From the NCBI GenBank assembly GCA_037576215.1, contig JBANDB010000003.1, positions 2,108,001-2,172,000 of the forward strand: 64,000 nucleotides of DNA, written 5' to 3'. Made by a program: the position numbers and the translations under genes. Positions 33,676-46,074 of the stretch are shown here, piece after piece. This stretch comes from Armillaria gallica. Taxonomy: Eukaryota; Basidiomycota; Agaricomycetes; Agaricales; Physalacriaceae. Numbering within the stretch: the first letter of the stretch is position 1; each line of letters starts with the position of its first letter. The notes beneath the pieces were generated by a model. That model had not been told where the DNA came from and did not search any database. It saw only the letters and a list, made by a program, of their open reading frames with translations.

Positions 33676-34929
33676 ATGCCTCCTTCTCGAAGAGCCAAGG
33701 CAAATAAAAGGAATACCAAAAAGGCTACTCCTGTGGCTGATGAGCCTTCCGAAGATCCAGTAGAGGAGACGAAAGCCTTAGAACCGGCCACAGAGGAGAC
33801 GAAAGCTATAGAAACGGCTACAGAGGACAACTCAGCTGCCGATGAACCTTCACAAGATGTGACGATGGAAGAGGCCGCACCACCAGAAGAACAGGCTCCA
33901 CCGCCTGAGGAAACAGGTCCAAAGATGACAATGGAGGAACGGAAGGCTAAGATGGACCAGCTACGAAAGAAATTGGTGCGTTTCTGTTCTTATAATCTGT
34001 TCGCCAACGTTATTCATGCTGCCATAGGCCGCGTCATCCAAAGCAAACCGTGCATCCCTTATAGAAGAGAGCGCCAAGCTGAAAATGACAGCGCGCGACA
34101 CAGCAAGATTAGAGCGGCAGCGAAAGCTGGCTGAAACGTTACGGACCAAGGCAGAAGCAGAGGAACGCGGGGAAGACGTAGAGCGCGAGAAGAACTGGGA
34201 ATGGACGATAGAGGATAATGATAATTGGGAGAAGAAGAAAGCGAGAAAGGCAAGAAGAGCGGATTTCGAATTCCACGGTGCGTCCGGTACAACATTGGCG
34301 TTGTCATGGCTAATGCATTTGAATGTAGACGATGCCCATGCTGCACGACGGCGGTATAAGAAAGAGTTGGACCTCATCAAACCTGACCTGGTCGCCTATA
34401 ATAAGCAGAAGGAAATTGCAATGGGTCTGGCACCAGGGACTCTGACCTCCTTTGACCCCAAGAACGGTTCAATGTCAACAGCGGTAAGATTTGCCGTTCC
34501 TTTCTATTTATATGCTTATTTTTCTTTTCAGGTCGTTCCTACGACTCTTGAACAGCAGCTTGCCCACGACAACCTTTACCGCGATGCGAACACCCTAATG
34601 TACGGTGATAGTAAGCCTAGCGAGGACGCCATTGATCGTGTGGTATCAAAGATCAATAAAGAGTATGTCATGTCTCGCCGCACTATAAGCAGTCTTCTCA
34701 TAGTTTCATCTTAGCATCGACAAGAAGAGCAAATTTTCGCGCAAGCGGCCCAACGAGGAAGAAGGAGATATCACCTATATCAACGAGGCCAATCGTGTGT
34801 TCAACAAAAAGGTACGTTCATCTGTGGTAAGCACTTGCGCATTGCTGAATATCCCTCTAGATTGCCAGATACTACGATAAGTACACCTCAGAGATTCGGG
34901 CGAGCTTCGAACGGGGCACGGCTCTGTAA
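33676..34929 (+). CDS. SYF2: Pre-mRNA-splicing factor SYF2
   Basis: Six exons (33676-33975, 34028-34277, 34329-34483, 34532-34662, 34715-34811, 34861-34929) encode 333 residues. The N-terminus is rich in Glu, Thr and Pro with imperfect EETKA-EPATEETKAIETAT repeats. The SYF2 domain begins about residue 100, with KLKMTARDTARLERQRKLAE, WEWTIEDNDNWEKKKARKAR, KKELDLIKPDLVAYNKQKEI and the highly conserved C-terminus KKSKFSRKRPNEEEGDITYI, NEANRVFNKKIARYYDKYT, EIRASFERGTAL. SYF2 is part of the Prp19/NTC complex of the activated spliceosome in the nucleus. The start at 33676 was chosen over in-frame upstream ATGs because the family N-terminus is basic and begins close to RRAKANK. Confidence 0.95.
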
Positions 34930-35330
34930 CCTGCCAATCATTATGTATTTTGAGTGTATTCTATTATTGTCAATTTACTCTACATCATTCAACACAGCAT
35001 TTATCTGCATTACAGAGGTTTAGGCGCTGTTAATATGCAAAGCGAATATCAGACATTTTCGAGTCATCGCAATTGTTCATATATTTTCCACAGGAACCAT
35101 TTAGTTCTGGCTTTTAAAGGTGGCTTCTTTTGATGCGCCACATCGGGAAACGTAATTCAGCTAACCACGCTTGGATGAATTGACGCACTATGGCCCTATC
35201 CATTCTACACAGACAGACATGCCTATCTTATCCATAGAAGCCAACTCGCTGTTCACACGAGGGTTCGACATGTGGCGTTGGATATATGGTGGACTTCTAC
35301 TGCCACCTTCCCTTGTGTTCAGTTACAGCC
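34930..35330. other. Intergenic
   Basis: AT-rich 3' flank of SYF2 and upstream region of the WH1 gene. An 85-codon plus-strand frame at 35171-35428 overlaps the WH1 start out of frame and is not supported. Confidence 0.4.
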
Positions 35331-35984
35331 ATGTCCATCGTCCAGCACTCACCTGCCTCTCGGTACACACCGCTCTGCATGACCAACTCCCCAGTCAAGA
35401 TATACCATACCCATTCCGCTTCGACTGAATGGAAGTACTACGGACATCGGGGCGTGTTGGTGTTTGGAAAAGAGAGCTTCGCGACGAAAGACGACGAGTT
35501 CTCTTTCAAGCTGTTCTTGTGCGACGAGGAGGGTACATGGCGGACGCTGTGGGTGTTCAAGCTCGATGGCAAGGGGTTCGACTACAGAGTGGACCACTTG
35601 CCCAGCTTCCATTGGTTCCATGGACTGGTCAGTTGAAACTCCGTTCTGTAACCTGTTACGAGAGAGCTGACACATCTTCTTTATGTCTAGACGCGAAAGT
35701 TTGGGATCCTGTTCGAAGATGATGACGACGCTGGCGTGTTCGCAAGAGTAATATGTGAGCGGAACACGAGGACGAGTGCTTCTCCTGTCTCGTTCGAAAG
35801 TGACAGTGGTCAGTTCTTCGATCAGGTTGTGGTGACAACTAACTCAACGATTGGCAGGTCGCCGACTGAAAACGAAGACTCTCGGCTCTGCGTCTGTCGT
35901 TTCCCTCCAGCTCAGCATAATGCCAAGTCTAATCCGCCGATCTTCTATGGCGGCGAGCAACTTTGGGAAGAAGTCTATACCTAG
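35331..35984 (+). CDS. WH1/EVH1-domain protein
   Basis: Two exons (35331-35627 and 35691-35984) give 196 residues. Residues 25-130 form a WH1 domain: EWKYYGHRGVLVFGKES, EFSFKLFLCDEEGTWRTLWV, FKLDGKGFDYRVDHLPSFHW, and after the intron KFGILFEDDDDAGVFARVI. The FHWF and G-LFEDD-DA-VF features are typical of the WASP/Las17 WH1 fold, which binds proline-rich WIP/verprolin segments at actin sites. No VCA or GTPase-binding region follows, so this is a stand-alone WH1 protein and not a full WASP. An additional intron at about 35845-35875 is possible, as it also keeps an open frame. Role unknown. Confidence 0.75.
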
Positions 35985-36233
35985 ACTATGGCGTTCGAAG
36001 CGTTCATGATTTACTGCGCATTGTCCCGGAGAGCGTGTAGCTCGGATACGATTCATATACCATTAACGTATAAGCCTTGGTGAGCTATGTATGATGTACC
36101 ACTAAGTTGAAAACCCTTCACGATAATTTATCTATTTATCAAATAGTCAACACTTGCGTATATCCGTGTAGATGAGAGCTTACGAGTCTATCCTCTATTT
36201 CTATCCTCTATTGTTTCTATGCATAACTTGCGG

Positions 36234-38548
36234 TTAAAATCTGGTCAAGTCGCGCCCGAATATCCCTGATACAAAGGTGAACATTAATCGCTGATGACAA
36301 AAAGCAGATTAGAAGACTCACAGTTCAAGAACCTGATCGACGGCAGAAAATCAGTAAAAACACTACACGAATGCAGAAAACGCACCAGTATGTGGGAACG
36401 AGAATTCTAAAAAAGAGCATACGTGAGCTCAAGAAGACATTTTCGCTAAATATAATCTCACTTGTTTCTCCAGCTCAACGTTTGCGTGAAATACGCAGAG
36501 CGCCACAGTAACCACGCTACACGACCTGATTCTTTGTTCATGAATGTGTTCTCTCCGTCACCTGTGGCTTTCGACCGGTCATATATGGCTCTCCTGTTTC
36601 ATGGTCGACGAAAAAACGCTGGGATGAAGACGAAGGAACCTACCATCCGCCAATATAAGCAAGACTGCCTCGGTTCCTGAATTGGAAAGGCTCATCAACG
36701 TGGGTGTCTTTCGATACCTCCTCATCTTCATGGGAATGGGTGAGGGTCGGCAGCTTGTTGAGGGTCTTGGTAACATATTTGGCCTTCTGATTTGCGACTT
36801 TGTGCCAGTAAGTCTAAGATCCACCGAATCAGAAGGGGGTGTTCACCTTGGGCAGTTGCGGGCAGAGGGTCGGACTCTATAGAGGCGGCATCCCCAATGG
36901 CCCATACGTCAGGGTTGGGCGTTCCATCTACGTTCAGGGCGTTGAGGTATCCGTCTGTGAGTACTCTGATGCAAGTATTAACGGAAAGCTAGGATACACG
37001 GGATAAAGAGCCTACCTGTTAGTATTGTCTCGTTTCTTCAGTTCCGTGATAGCCTCGATAAGAGGATTGGGTGCAAGACCAGTGCTCCAGACAAGAAGTC
37101 CAAAAGGCACTGAAATCACATGTTAGCTATGGTCATAAAATGATCGTACTGAACGGGCGCACCTTCTCCGACTTCTTTTATGAACAATTTCCCCTTCGAT
37201 ATCGTTAGAATGGCAGGTAGATGTCGCCAAAACCAGGCACATACCTTCTCAACTTTCTCAACGTGGTGCCTGAGGTGAAGATTGATACCGTCGCGTCGTA
37301 ATGTATTTTCAGTGTACCTAGGGCAGAATTACCATTGATCATGTTAAGAGGTATTGTTGACTTACCTCACAAGACTCCTGTCAAATGTGCCTAGGATACT
37401 GTCCGCGACATCATATAGATTGATTCGAGCCATCTTTGCCAGTTCCGGATGTTGTTGAGCTATTTCGGTATGTAACAGATCGTGAAGTTCGGCCGCGAAT
37501 TCGACGCCGGTAGGTCCGCCGCCTAAGGATCAAACACTAATCAGTCTCAAAACTTTTGGGGGAACGCGTTTAGGCTTACCAACGACACAAAAGTTCAGCA
37601 GCTTACGTCGCTCTGCGTCGGTCATATCTGGTTGATTCGCTTGCTCAAGACCTTCACGCCACGTGAATACCCCGGACGCGTTCAGAGCAAAGCAAAGACG
37701 TACATTCAAGAATCCTTGTCCTAATCCTGCGCGCGTCTTTGACGTCTTTCAGGAAATGAGCGTGTTCTTTGACCCCGGGAATCCCGAACGCTAGCAAACT
37801 GTAAGTTGCGGAGACTAAATGTGGGTTGGACCGGCGTACTCTGGCGGTAGGCACCGACGGCAATCACCAGCTTATCGTATTTAATGGAGAATGGTTGGGG
37901 TGCAGCTGGAGGCGCGGACCCAAAAGAGACTGGAGGCGTTGCTGCGACCTAGGCTGGGTGATGAGCTAGTTTTGCCTCATTAATGGAGATCGAACGGACA
38001 CATGTGAGGGTCTTGTGCTTGAAATCTTGTTGATCCGGTCAGTTCCCCCATGACAGTAGATATGAATGTCTGCCTTACCGATGTTGTCGCACCAAGCTTG
38101 ATAGTACGACTAGTAAAAAGCGAGGTATCAATATAATGCACGATTGATAGAGAGAGATAAAGACGGACTACTTTAGGTGTGTATCTGCGCACCTGGAGTT
38201 CATGTGTAAGGAAAATAGGCAGACAAGTAGAAGTGAAACACGCACAGGTTCAACTGTGCATCTGAATTCCAAAGTCCCCACGGCTGCGCTCGCCAACAGA
38301 GGGGTAAAATTGAAGTACGTGTTGGGAGAAATAATGGTAACGTCTACAAAAATCAGAAAACCAATATCTACGTGAATGGGGCTTGACTCACTCCAGTTCT
38401 TCTTGTCGACTCCCCTCAAGACCTCGTATCCACCCCAGCCAGAGCCTAGGATAACAAGACTCTGCTTGCCACGCGTCGGTGGAGAGAGAAATGTGCGAAC
38501 GAATATTTGGGACGGCCTATGGGCCTGTTTCCTAGTCACGGAAAGCAT
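36234..38548 (-). CDS. Type II (alternative) NADH dehydrogenase, mitochondrial
   Basis: The ATG at 38548 begins a basic, Ser/Arg-rich presequence-like N-terminus ([20 protein letters not shown]). The first Rossmann motif is [18 protein letters not shown] (FAD); [20 protein letters not shown] and [13 protein letters not shown] follow. The second dinucleotide motif is [20 protein letters not shown] (NADH). The C-terminal conserved blocks are [49 protein letters not shown] and the membrane-anchoring end [15 protein letters not shown]. The last residues require two tiny terminal exons, with WFLN and [10 protein letters not shown] joined over introns, and a stop at 36236-36234. NDH-2 passes electrons from NADH to ubiquinone without proton pumping at the inner mitochondrial membrane. 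No EF-hand was seen. Whether it faces the matrix or the intermembrane space cannot be told. Confidence 0.92.
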
Positions 38549-39326
38549 TGGGGACAGGTGGAGAGATAGGAGCGGAAGGATTCGGATTCAAAAGTGGCCA
38601 TTTATATTGGTCCGACATTACGTCAGGAACAGATAATCGAGCGGTCTGGAGACGCGACCACCACGGAAAGAAAATCCAGCGTAGAACCATATCATCCGCC
38701 AACATATCCACTCCTTTGGAGGATTGAAGTGAAAGGCAAAAGAAAAAGTTGCCGCAGGCTTAGATGACGTACAGATTTACCGGGGTGGCGGTCCGACTTG
38801 GTTCCAGACCGTCCAGAAGAGTTAACGTTGATTTCACTCGATACAATTCACTACGACCAAGAGAACGTTGTAAAATCTTCTTGAATCCTGTTCAACCGTT
38901 ACACTCACAGGAGGAGCACTTTCGGAGCGGGTATCAGCAAGAGAATGTTTTACCTCCGGCGGGGCTCCGCATATAAACATTTTTTGGGCAATGCGGAGCA
39001 AAATGGCGGCGGGATTTTCGTCCTGATCCTTAACCAAAGGAATCTTCAAAATGTGGTAGCGATGGGGACATATCAGCTACGGGACATTCCGCTCTATCTG
39101 TAAGAAACACAATCTCTCGATGGTAGACTTGTAAAGTGGGGAATTTGAATTTCTGATGACCGGCTGCGGGCCATGATTAGCCGGTTCGGTCTTCAACGAC
39201 GACGATGTATCAGCAAATTCAAGCCAGCGCTCATTTCACGAATATCACGGCTCTACCACTGCGGACCATCACAAAAAGTCTACTACTGTGGCAGCAAGTC
39301 TCTTATTGCGTCGTTTTCTGGCGGAA
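38549..39326. promoter_or_regulatory. Divergent promoter between NDH-2 and VWA8 genes
   Basis: 778 bp with a TATAAA-like element on the minus strand at 38606-38601, about 55 bp upstream of the NDH-2 ATG. No convincing gene lies inside. Both flanking genes are expected to encode mitochondrial proteins. Confidence 0.45.
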
Positions 39327-42300
39327 ATGACGCCTAGACGTCGGTTACACCAACTACTAGATGGGCTAGCGTCTTCACCAGGGTCCATCGGGACGTTGAA
39401 GCTCGGCACTATCGAATATGAAGTTCCAGCGTCACTGAAGCCGTCAAGGTTACCGAGGTCGAAAGGTTTACTCGATATACGCGATCCCGCCAATGTCGAC
39501 AACCTCCATTTCATGCTGCAGAAGTATCTGTTGGGTCAGGACGTGTTTTTGGTATCGCAGCCCGGTCCTTATGCTAGACGACTGGCACTTACATTTGCAA
39601 GGTACGTGTGCGTGAGAATTTCTACAGTATTTATGGTTAACGCCTTTGGACAGTATCATCAATTCCGAGTACGAGTATATCGCATTGCATAGAGACGTCG
39701 GCGAGACGGAGTTGAAACAGGTGGGAGCCCTTGGCATTGCATGAACTCGGTTAATGCTTTCACCAGGGGAGAGAAATTAGGGAGGGAGGAAACTTGGTGT
39801 ACGTGGACAGCCCAGCCGTCAATGCAGCGAAACATGGGAGACTGTTAATCTTGGAAGGAATAGAAAAGGCTGAGCGAGGAATCATGCCTGTGCGTTCGCT
39901 GTTCTTTCTCTTTGACTCCCACTGACTCCGTCCCTAGGTCCTGAACAATCTACTGGAAAATCGTGAAATGTAAAAGAACATGTCCAATATCACTTTACTA
40001 CACGCTAATATTTGACGCAGGAATCTCGATGACGGTACACATATCATACACCCGCATAGATACGCCCTCTTAGACACTACCACCAATTTCATACCAGCCC
40101 ATAAGAACTTTAGAGTTATCGCCATCGCTGCACCAGTCCCTCCCTATCCCGGCTATCCCCTCGACCCACCATTCCGAAGTCGTTTCCAAGCGCGCTTTAT
40201 GGATCCCGTAGGCGCTATGGTCAGCCTTAGCAACACCGTTGACTCCAAAACCAGCCCGCTGTACACCCAGATCCGTGATATTATTCTGTCCACACAATAT
40301 TCTAGCGAATCGCGCCACGCCCTGGAAACCGTTTCGAAACCAGCATTACCACCTTTCCCTCAAACCGCACTTCTGAAGCTTCGCGCGTTGTTATCTATGT
40401 TTCCCCCTCCCGAACAGATCACTCCCTCACATCTTGGGCAGCTATTTTTAATGTTGCACCCTGCTCTCATCCATGCGCCATTCCAGGCATGGGCGCTTCT
40501 AAGTGCACAGACTGAAGACAGTGGATTAGGACCTCTGGGAAGTCCGTCGATGATGTCGGAAGGTCTATTGGGGTATCGTCTTGTCTCCCTCAAAAGGACG
40601 GGCGAACATACAGCAGATGCTACATTTGACGGTCCACAACGAGTAGTTTGTAATGTACCAGCTGGCCCCAAGGCATTGCTGGAATATCCACTAACAGAAG
40701 CACCAAACCTTCATGTCACGGAGAGGTTCGTTGGGCTGTTAACGTGTATTATGCAGGCCCACGCGCTGGGGTGGGATATATCCCTTGTTCCGCCCGCTCA
40801 GCCCTCAACGGCATCGACGTCGACGTCAACCTTGGTCAACGTATTCGGACGAATACTGGGATACGAGATGGAGACGGTACACATGTACAAGGAATTAGGC
40901 GGTCGTGAACTGGTAATGCGAAGGAAAATACAGAACGGAGGAGCGACGATTTGGGAGCCTAGGTAATGCCTTCCATCGTCCTTATCAATGCTCTCCGACT
41001 CATCTTGTCCAAGTCCCATCATAGAGGCAGCATGGAAAGGACGAATGGTGCATCTTTCTGGTCTTGATGTTCTGGGGTCGACGGCAGGATCATTGTCAAG
41101 GCTACTTCAGGATCGAGAAATCGAACTCTGGGAAGGGAAAAGGATCGTGTCTGAAGCTTCTCAAGAAGAGGTGGGGGTGCTTTCTCCATGATTTTGCTTT
41201 GATTGACCGACCTTGTCCTAGATCGATTCCGGAGAGCTGATCGTGCCCAAACCATCTTTCAGGGTCATAAGCACCGCATCAAAGTCTATCCCGTTGAAGG
41301 ACTGGTTGACAGAAGAACACGCCAACATGTTCTTCCCCATTCCTAGTCAACCCATGTCTGTTGAAGAAGAGACGCTGATCTTGCGCGGGACGGGATGTGC
41401 TCTAACTTACGTCGAGATCCTTTTATCATTTGCCGACAAGTACAGGCGAAGCATTTCCGCTGACAATGTCCAGAAACACCGCAAATTGGGTACGCGTTCT
41501 CTAGTCCGAATAGCCAGACGACTGGCGTTGTTTCCGGAAGATCATGACTTGCGCGCCATAATCAGCAACTCACTTCTGGCTGATTTTTTACCGGCAACGG
41601 AACGTATGAACTTGGACGCGTTGCTTGACGAAGCTGATATCCAGAAGATGACAGAAAAGGTTGCTACTTTTTACATCTATTCACCCTGTTCTAATTCTCT
41701 GTCAAGTTCCATCCAAGTCCATTGGTACTAGATGGTTCCTTGTATTTCCCTGCATCTACCAGCGCTGGTACGAAGACAAACCCGACACCCGTTCCTCTAT
41801 TCGATCCCTCTCACGACCGAGCGGGCGTGGAATCACTAATCCCTCATATGGATCACTTCTATGATAATAGTTTGCAAACAGGGCTGATGCGTGACCTAGC
41901 AATCGATCTCGAACTAATGCGCGAGCATGTCGTCCTATTGGGAAATCAGGTGAATACACCTACGTCTCTACCGGCTCCGTTCTTATCTTCTTCGAATATG
42001 TAGGGTGTCGGTAAGAATAAGATCGTCGATCGGTAAGTCTTCTTTGTGTGGACCAGCTGGGAAGTTCTGACGCTTTTGCTTGTAGCTTATGTCAGGTACA
42101 GCTATCTCTCATCATGGCCAGCGTATACACCATTGATATCTATAATATCAGCTACTTGGTCGGCCTCGTGAATACATCCAGCTGCATCGTGACACAACTG
42201 TCAATCAGTTAATGTTCACGACCTCTCTTGAAGCAGGTGTACTCAAGTTCACGGACTCGCCCCTTCTTCGTGCGATCACCTTTGGACGGGTCATCATCAT

Positions 42301-44753
42301 CGACGAGGCAGACAAGGCACCTGAACACGTAGTAGCGATCTTCCGGAGCCTGGCAGGGCAAAGCGAGATGACGCTGTCGGACGGACGCCGCGTGTGTTCT
42401 TCTCGAGAGCGAGAAAACGACATCGTCGTCCATCCGAATTTCAGGCTTGTGTTACTAGCAAATAGACCTGGCTATCGTAAGCTTTTATTTGCTACGCTCG
42501 ATGTTGCTGTCACTGACGATGTTCGTGCAGCCTTCCTCGGAAATCACTTCCTTCAGGTTCTTGGAGAGAACTTTAGCCCTCACTCTGTACCTAACCCTGA
42601 TCAAGCTTCGGAACGTAAATTGCTGGAGCAGCTTGCGCCAGAACTCCCTGAGGATATCATTCACAGGCTAGTCGGTGCTTTCCAGGATTTGCGCGTAGGT
42701 TACGAGAACGGCTCTTTAGGCTACCCGTATTCGTTGAGAGGTGAGTTGCGGGCCCGAGTTCTAAACCATGTTGATTCACCTTGTTACTGGCAGAGTTGAT
42801 CAACCTTGTTCGACACATGCAGGCGTACCCTACCGATGCGCTTGGTGAGGCGCTTCGTAACGTCTTCGATTTTGATATCTACAAACCGGAGACTATTGAT
42901 AAGCTCGGCGAGATTCTCAAGAAGCATGGGTAAGTGATTGAGCGACAATGATGTGCGCGCCGTTAACAGTGTTAAATAGTCTCACTGTTCCACATCTTGG
43001 ATTAGACGCGGCTCGAGAGTCCGCAAAGAAGATACAGGATATACAGTTCGAACCCAAGGAGACAGACCTGAATGGACCCAAAGAAGGGAAACATGACAAT
43101 GAAGAACATTCCGGTGGGAATACGTATGCTGGAGGGGTGAGTTGTCAGTCTGAAGTTACTCGGAGCTAATGATGATCTCGATGCAGACCGGCGGGCGAGA
43201 TACAGCAGGAATGGGTGGTCGTGGCGGGTATAAGCGGCTATGGAAAGGCGGTGACATCAAACAGGTGCATAGTTCAGTCTCTACTCAATCGTCGTGAAAC
43301 TAAGACGTTCCATCATGAAAGGTCCCGGATGCATTAAAGGACGATGTCCCTGAACATATCAAAGAGAAAGCACGAGAAATGGCTAAGCAAGAGCTACAGC
43401 GCCGACTTGAGGAGCTTGATATGAACATTCACGAGGCCAGAGGCTACGGTGAAATCATCAGGAATACACAAGCTCACATGGCTTCCCTCTATGATCTCCT
43501 AGAGCGTAGGCAGCCTATTCCACGCATCTACCAACAGTCGACCTGATATCAATTCATAGACCTGGCTGCGAAGGAAGAGGAGCGTGTTTGGGTGAAGCGC
43601 CAAACCGACGGAGAACTCGACGATACAAGGTTGACGGAGGGGTTGACTGGGGAAACGACTGTCTATAAACGACGGGGGATGGAGAAACCGGAGCTAGGAC
43701 GGCCCCAGATCAAGTAAGTTTTTTCTTACGCTCGTGATGCCTGACTCATAGGTTCGTAGACCCAAACGAATACGGTTTATCTTTGACCTCAGTGCCTCGA
43801 TGTGAGCGACCATCGTAGATGACAGCTTCTTAGCCGTGCTTAATTACCTCTCAAGGTACCGATTCCAGTATGACGGCCGACTGAAATGAAGCTTAGAGAC
43901 AGGTCAGTTTACGTTTCTTACTGCAGTAATTTATATTTGACGGATGTTTCCAGCGGCCATGCTCATGGAGACTTTTGACCGTCTTTCGCGAAAAGACAAA
44001 TACGTCTGGGATGTGAGTTATTATTTTTTCTTTTTTCTTGCAACCGCTGACTTGGGTATTATAGATGTATGGCCACGTAAGCCACTTTCGCCTTCAAGGT
44101 TGTTTTGGTGTCTAACAGTACCCAGTCCGGGGATGGCCCCGAAATACCTCTCGTTGAAATAGACAAACCGCCCGTCGATCTCAGGGATCGTTGGAAAGTC
44201 ATCGAGAAGATGGACATGATTCCGCAGTATGCTTTTGCTGGAGATTATACCGGTGAGATCATGTTTGTGCTATACTCTTTCCACCACAGTAGGCTGATCT
44301 AGAATACAGTCGAAGCTATACGGAAAGGCGTTCAAGAAGTGGGTAAATTCGATGCAGGTAAGAGTTTTCCGCATATAACCAACCGGACTGTTAATTTAAG
44401 CGTCAACTCAGATGATTGGTTTGTTATTGCCATCACGGTGAGTGCTCTCCTCCAAGTGTAAGCTCTGTTCTAAGTACCAACGCACAGGACGCCAACTTTG
44501 GTCGATACAACATCACACCGGAGGAACTGTCTCGGGCGATGAAGCGCAATCCCAAGGTCCATACAGCTTTGATTTGTATTGGGGAAGGGGCTGAAGCCCC
44601 GTGGTAGGTGCATATGCTCTCAGGTCATTCATGGCACTAACCCACAATAGGATAAGCAAACAGCTTCCTGGGCAGGGTTTCAGAGTTGCGAACACTAGCG
44701 ACATACCTACCGTTCTCCGGAGCATTCTGTCTACGATGATTGACCATGCATAG
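39327..44753 (+). CDS. VWA8-type AAA+ ATPase with C-terminal von Willebrand A domain
   Basis: A large gene with about 18 exons. The first in-frame ATG after an upstream stop is at 39327 (MTPRRRLHQLL). Early blocks FMLQKYLLGQDVFLVSQPGP, YEYIALHRDVGETELKQ, RLLILEGIEKAERGIMPVLN and NLLENREMNLDDGTHI match the first AAA module of VWA8, whose P-loop is degenerate. The second module has VVLLGNQGVGKNKIVDRL (Walker A, across an intron), EYIQLHRDTTVNQL and GRVIIIDEADKAPEHVVAIF (Walker B). The C-terminal VWA domain shows RIRFIFDLSASMYRFQYDGR (MIDAS D-x-S-x-S) and DDWFVIAITDANFGRYNITP. The last residues STMIDHA precede TAG at 44751. In animals VWA8 is a mitochondrial matrix-facing ATPase of uncertain role. 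A basic, Leu/Arg-rich stretch just upstream (LLLRRFLAEM, no ATG) suggests a possible alternative or spliced 5' start. Confidence 0.9.
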
Positions 44754-44945
44754 TAGATAGGTTGGCGATACGAAGCATCTTCAGGCAAATAACACAAAGC
44801 AAGCTGATTTATTCGAATCTGGCTAATAATCCGGGTATCTATAAGTTATACTAACTGTCAGTGCATAATACGGCTATACATCTAAGCAACATTAGACTGA
44901 ATATAACGATAATGCCACAAGGAGACCTAACGTTCTCTAAATAAT

Positions 44946-45825
44946 CTAAGCATGAAGTGCATTAAGCGCGCGGAAGTAAACGTATCCGATGACACAAGCG
45001 CCGACGTAAATGCCCAATCGCGTTTCGAAAGGATTTTCAGTGAGGAAGGGGTACGGGACTGAGAAAATCAGTGAATAATTTCTGTATACGTGGCCAGAAA
45101 CTTACAAATGCCGTCATTCAATTTGGCATTTCGCTCAGCCCAAGAGCTATACATCCCGCCGCACGTAAGGACCACAGGAACGGCAAGTTTGACAAGCTCC
45201 TGCGAATATTTCTTCTCAAAGACCAGGAAATCCAGGACGAGCGAAAGGCCTGGAATGACATGCATGGCCAGATCCAGGGGCAGGGGTATCCGAGCGAGCG
45301 GCAGAGCATCGTGGGGCGACGACAGCTCTGAGGGCACGTATTTTTGGAGAATAAGACTGGGAAAAAGTAGGAGGAGGGTCCAGTACACAGAGACTATGAC
45401 GGCTTCGACCTAGATCGTGCCACAGTGAAAAGCTGTATTTCGGTTAGATTAACAGACACGACAAACCGGCATGCAGACCATGAGCATCGCACGCTTGAGC
45501 GACCGGAGAGCTAAAAATTACGCGTCAATGTTGGTTGCCAAGGAAAGCGTCCGAAACGGACCTGGGATTGAAGGAAAGAGGTCGACAAGCAAAGCCACTC
45601 CCATGGTGCACAACGACGCGACCAGCCTTCACAGTTGGTGAGTACAGGGCTTCGCAGTGACGAGCAGGACCAAGCTCACCCGAGAATTGTCAAAAACTGG
45701 TAATGGCCACCGTACTGAGTCTCGACGAGGGGGTCAATGGGGCTGTTCCCGAGCTGAGAGTGAGCCCAGGCCATGATGGCAGTGGCGACGGAGTGCAGCA
45801 GGACGGGCGAGGAGGAGAAAGCCAT
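44946..45825 (-). CDS. FAR-17a/AIG1-like integral membrane protein, copy A
   Basis: The ATG at 45825 starts MAFSSSPVLLHSVATAIMAW; exon 1 ends TQYGGHYQFLTILG. Later exons carry LVASLCTMGVALLVDLFPSI, EAVIVSVYWTLLLLFPSLIL, the key LPLPLDLAMHVIPGLSLVLD then FLVFEKKYSQ, and GGMYSSWAERNAKLNDG. After the last intron come PYPFLTENPFETRLGIYVGA and the terminal helix ending ALNALHA (stop 44948-44946). The conserved Thr/Ser-rich active-site helix and the H-IPG motif fit the ADTRP/AIG1 family, threonine hydrolases acting on fatty-acid esters of hydroxy fatty acids in animals. About six helices are expected. A second copy lies at 52084-52938 on the same strand. Confidence 0.82.
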
Positions 45826-46074
45826 GACGGTGAAGCGGTGCGCAGGCCAGCTCACGATGATGATGATGGACAAGAAAAAAAGAGGCCAGGGCAGTGGCTG
45901 GCTGTGGCAGGGTCGGCTCGGACAAACGGCGCGGATCTACGTCATTGTTGTGATGTCAAAATCGTTGACAATAATGAAATGAAATGAAATTGCAGCTCAG
46001 ATCTAAATATTAAAATTATCTAACAGTAATGCGGAACTAACAACTAATATACAACATGAAGATCACTCAGCCAC
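45826..46074. other. Short intergenic
   Basis: Upstream region of copy A, immediately downstream of the CCC1/VIT gene on the same strand. Nothing else seen. Confidence 0.4.

Noticed and set aside
33321..33830. 169-codon minus-strand open frame
   Set aside because: It overlaps SYF2 exon 1 antisense and is a composition shadow of the Glu/Pro-rich repeats.
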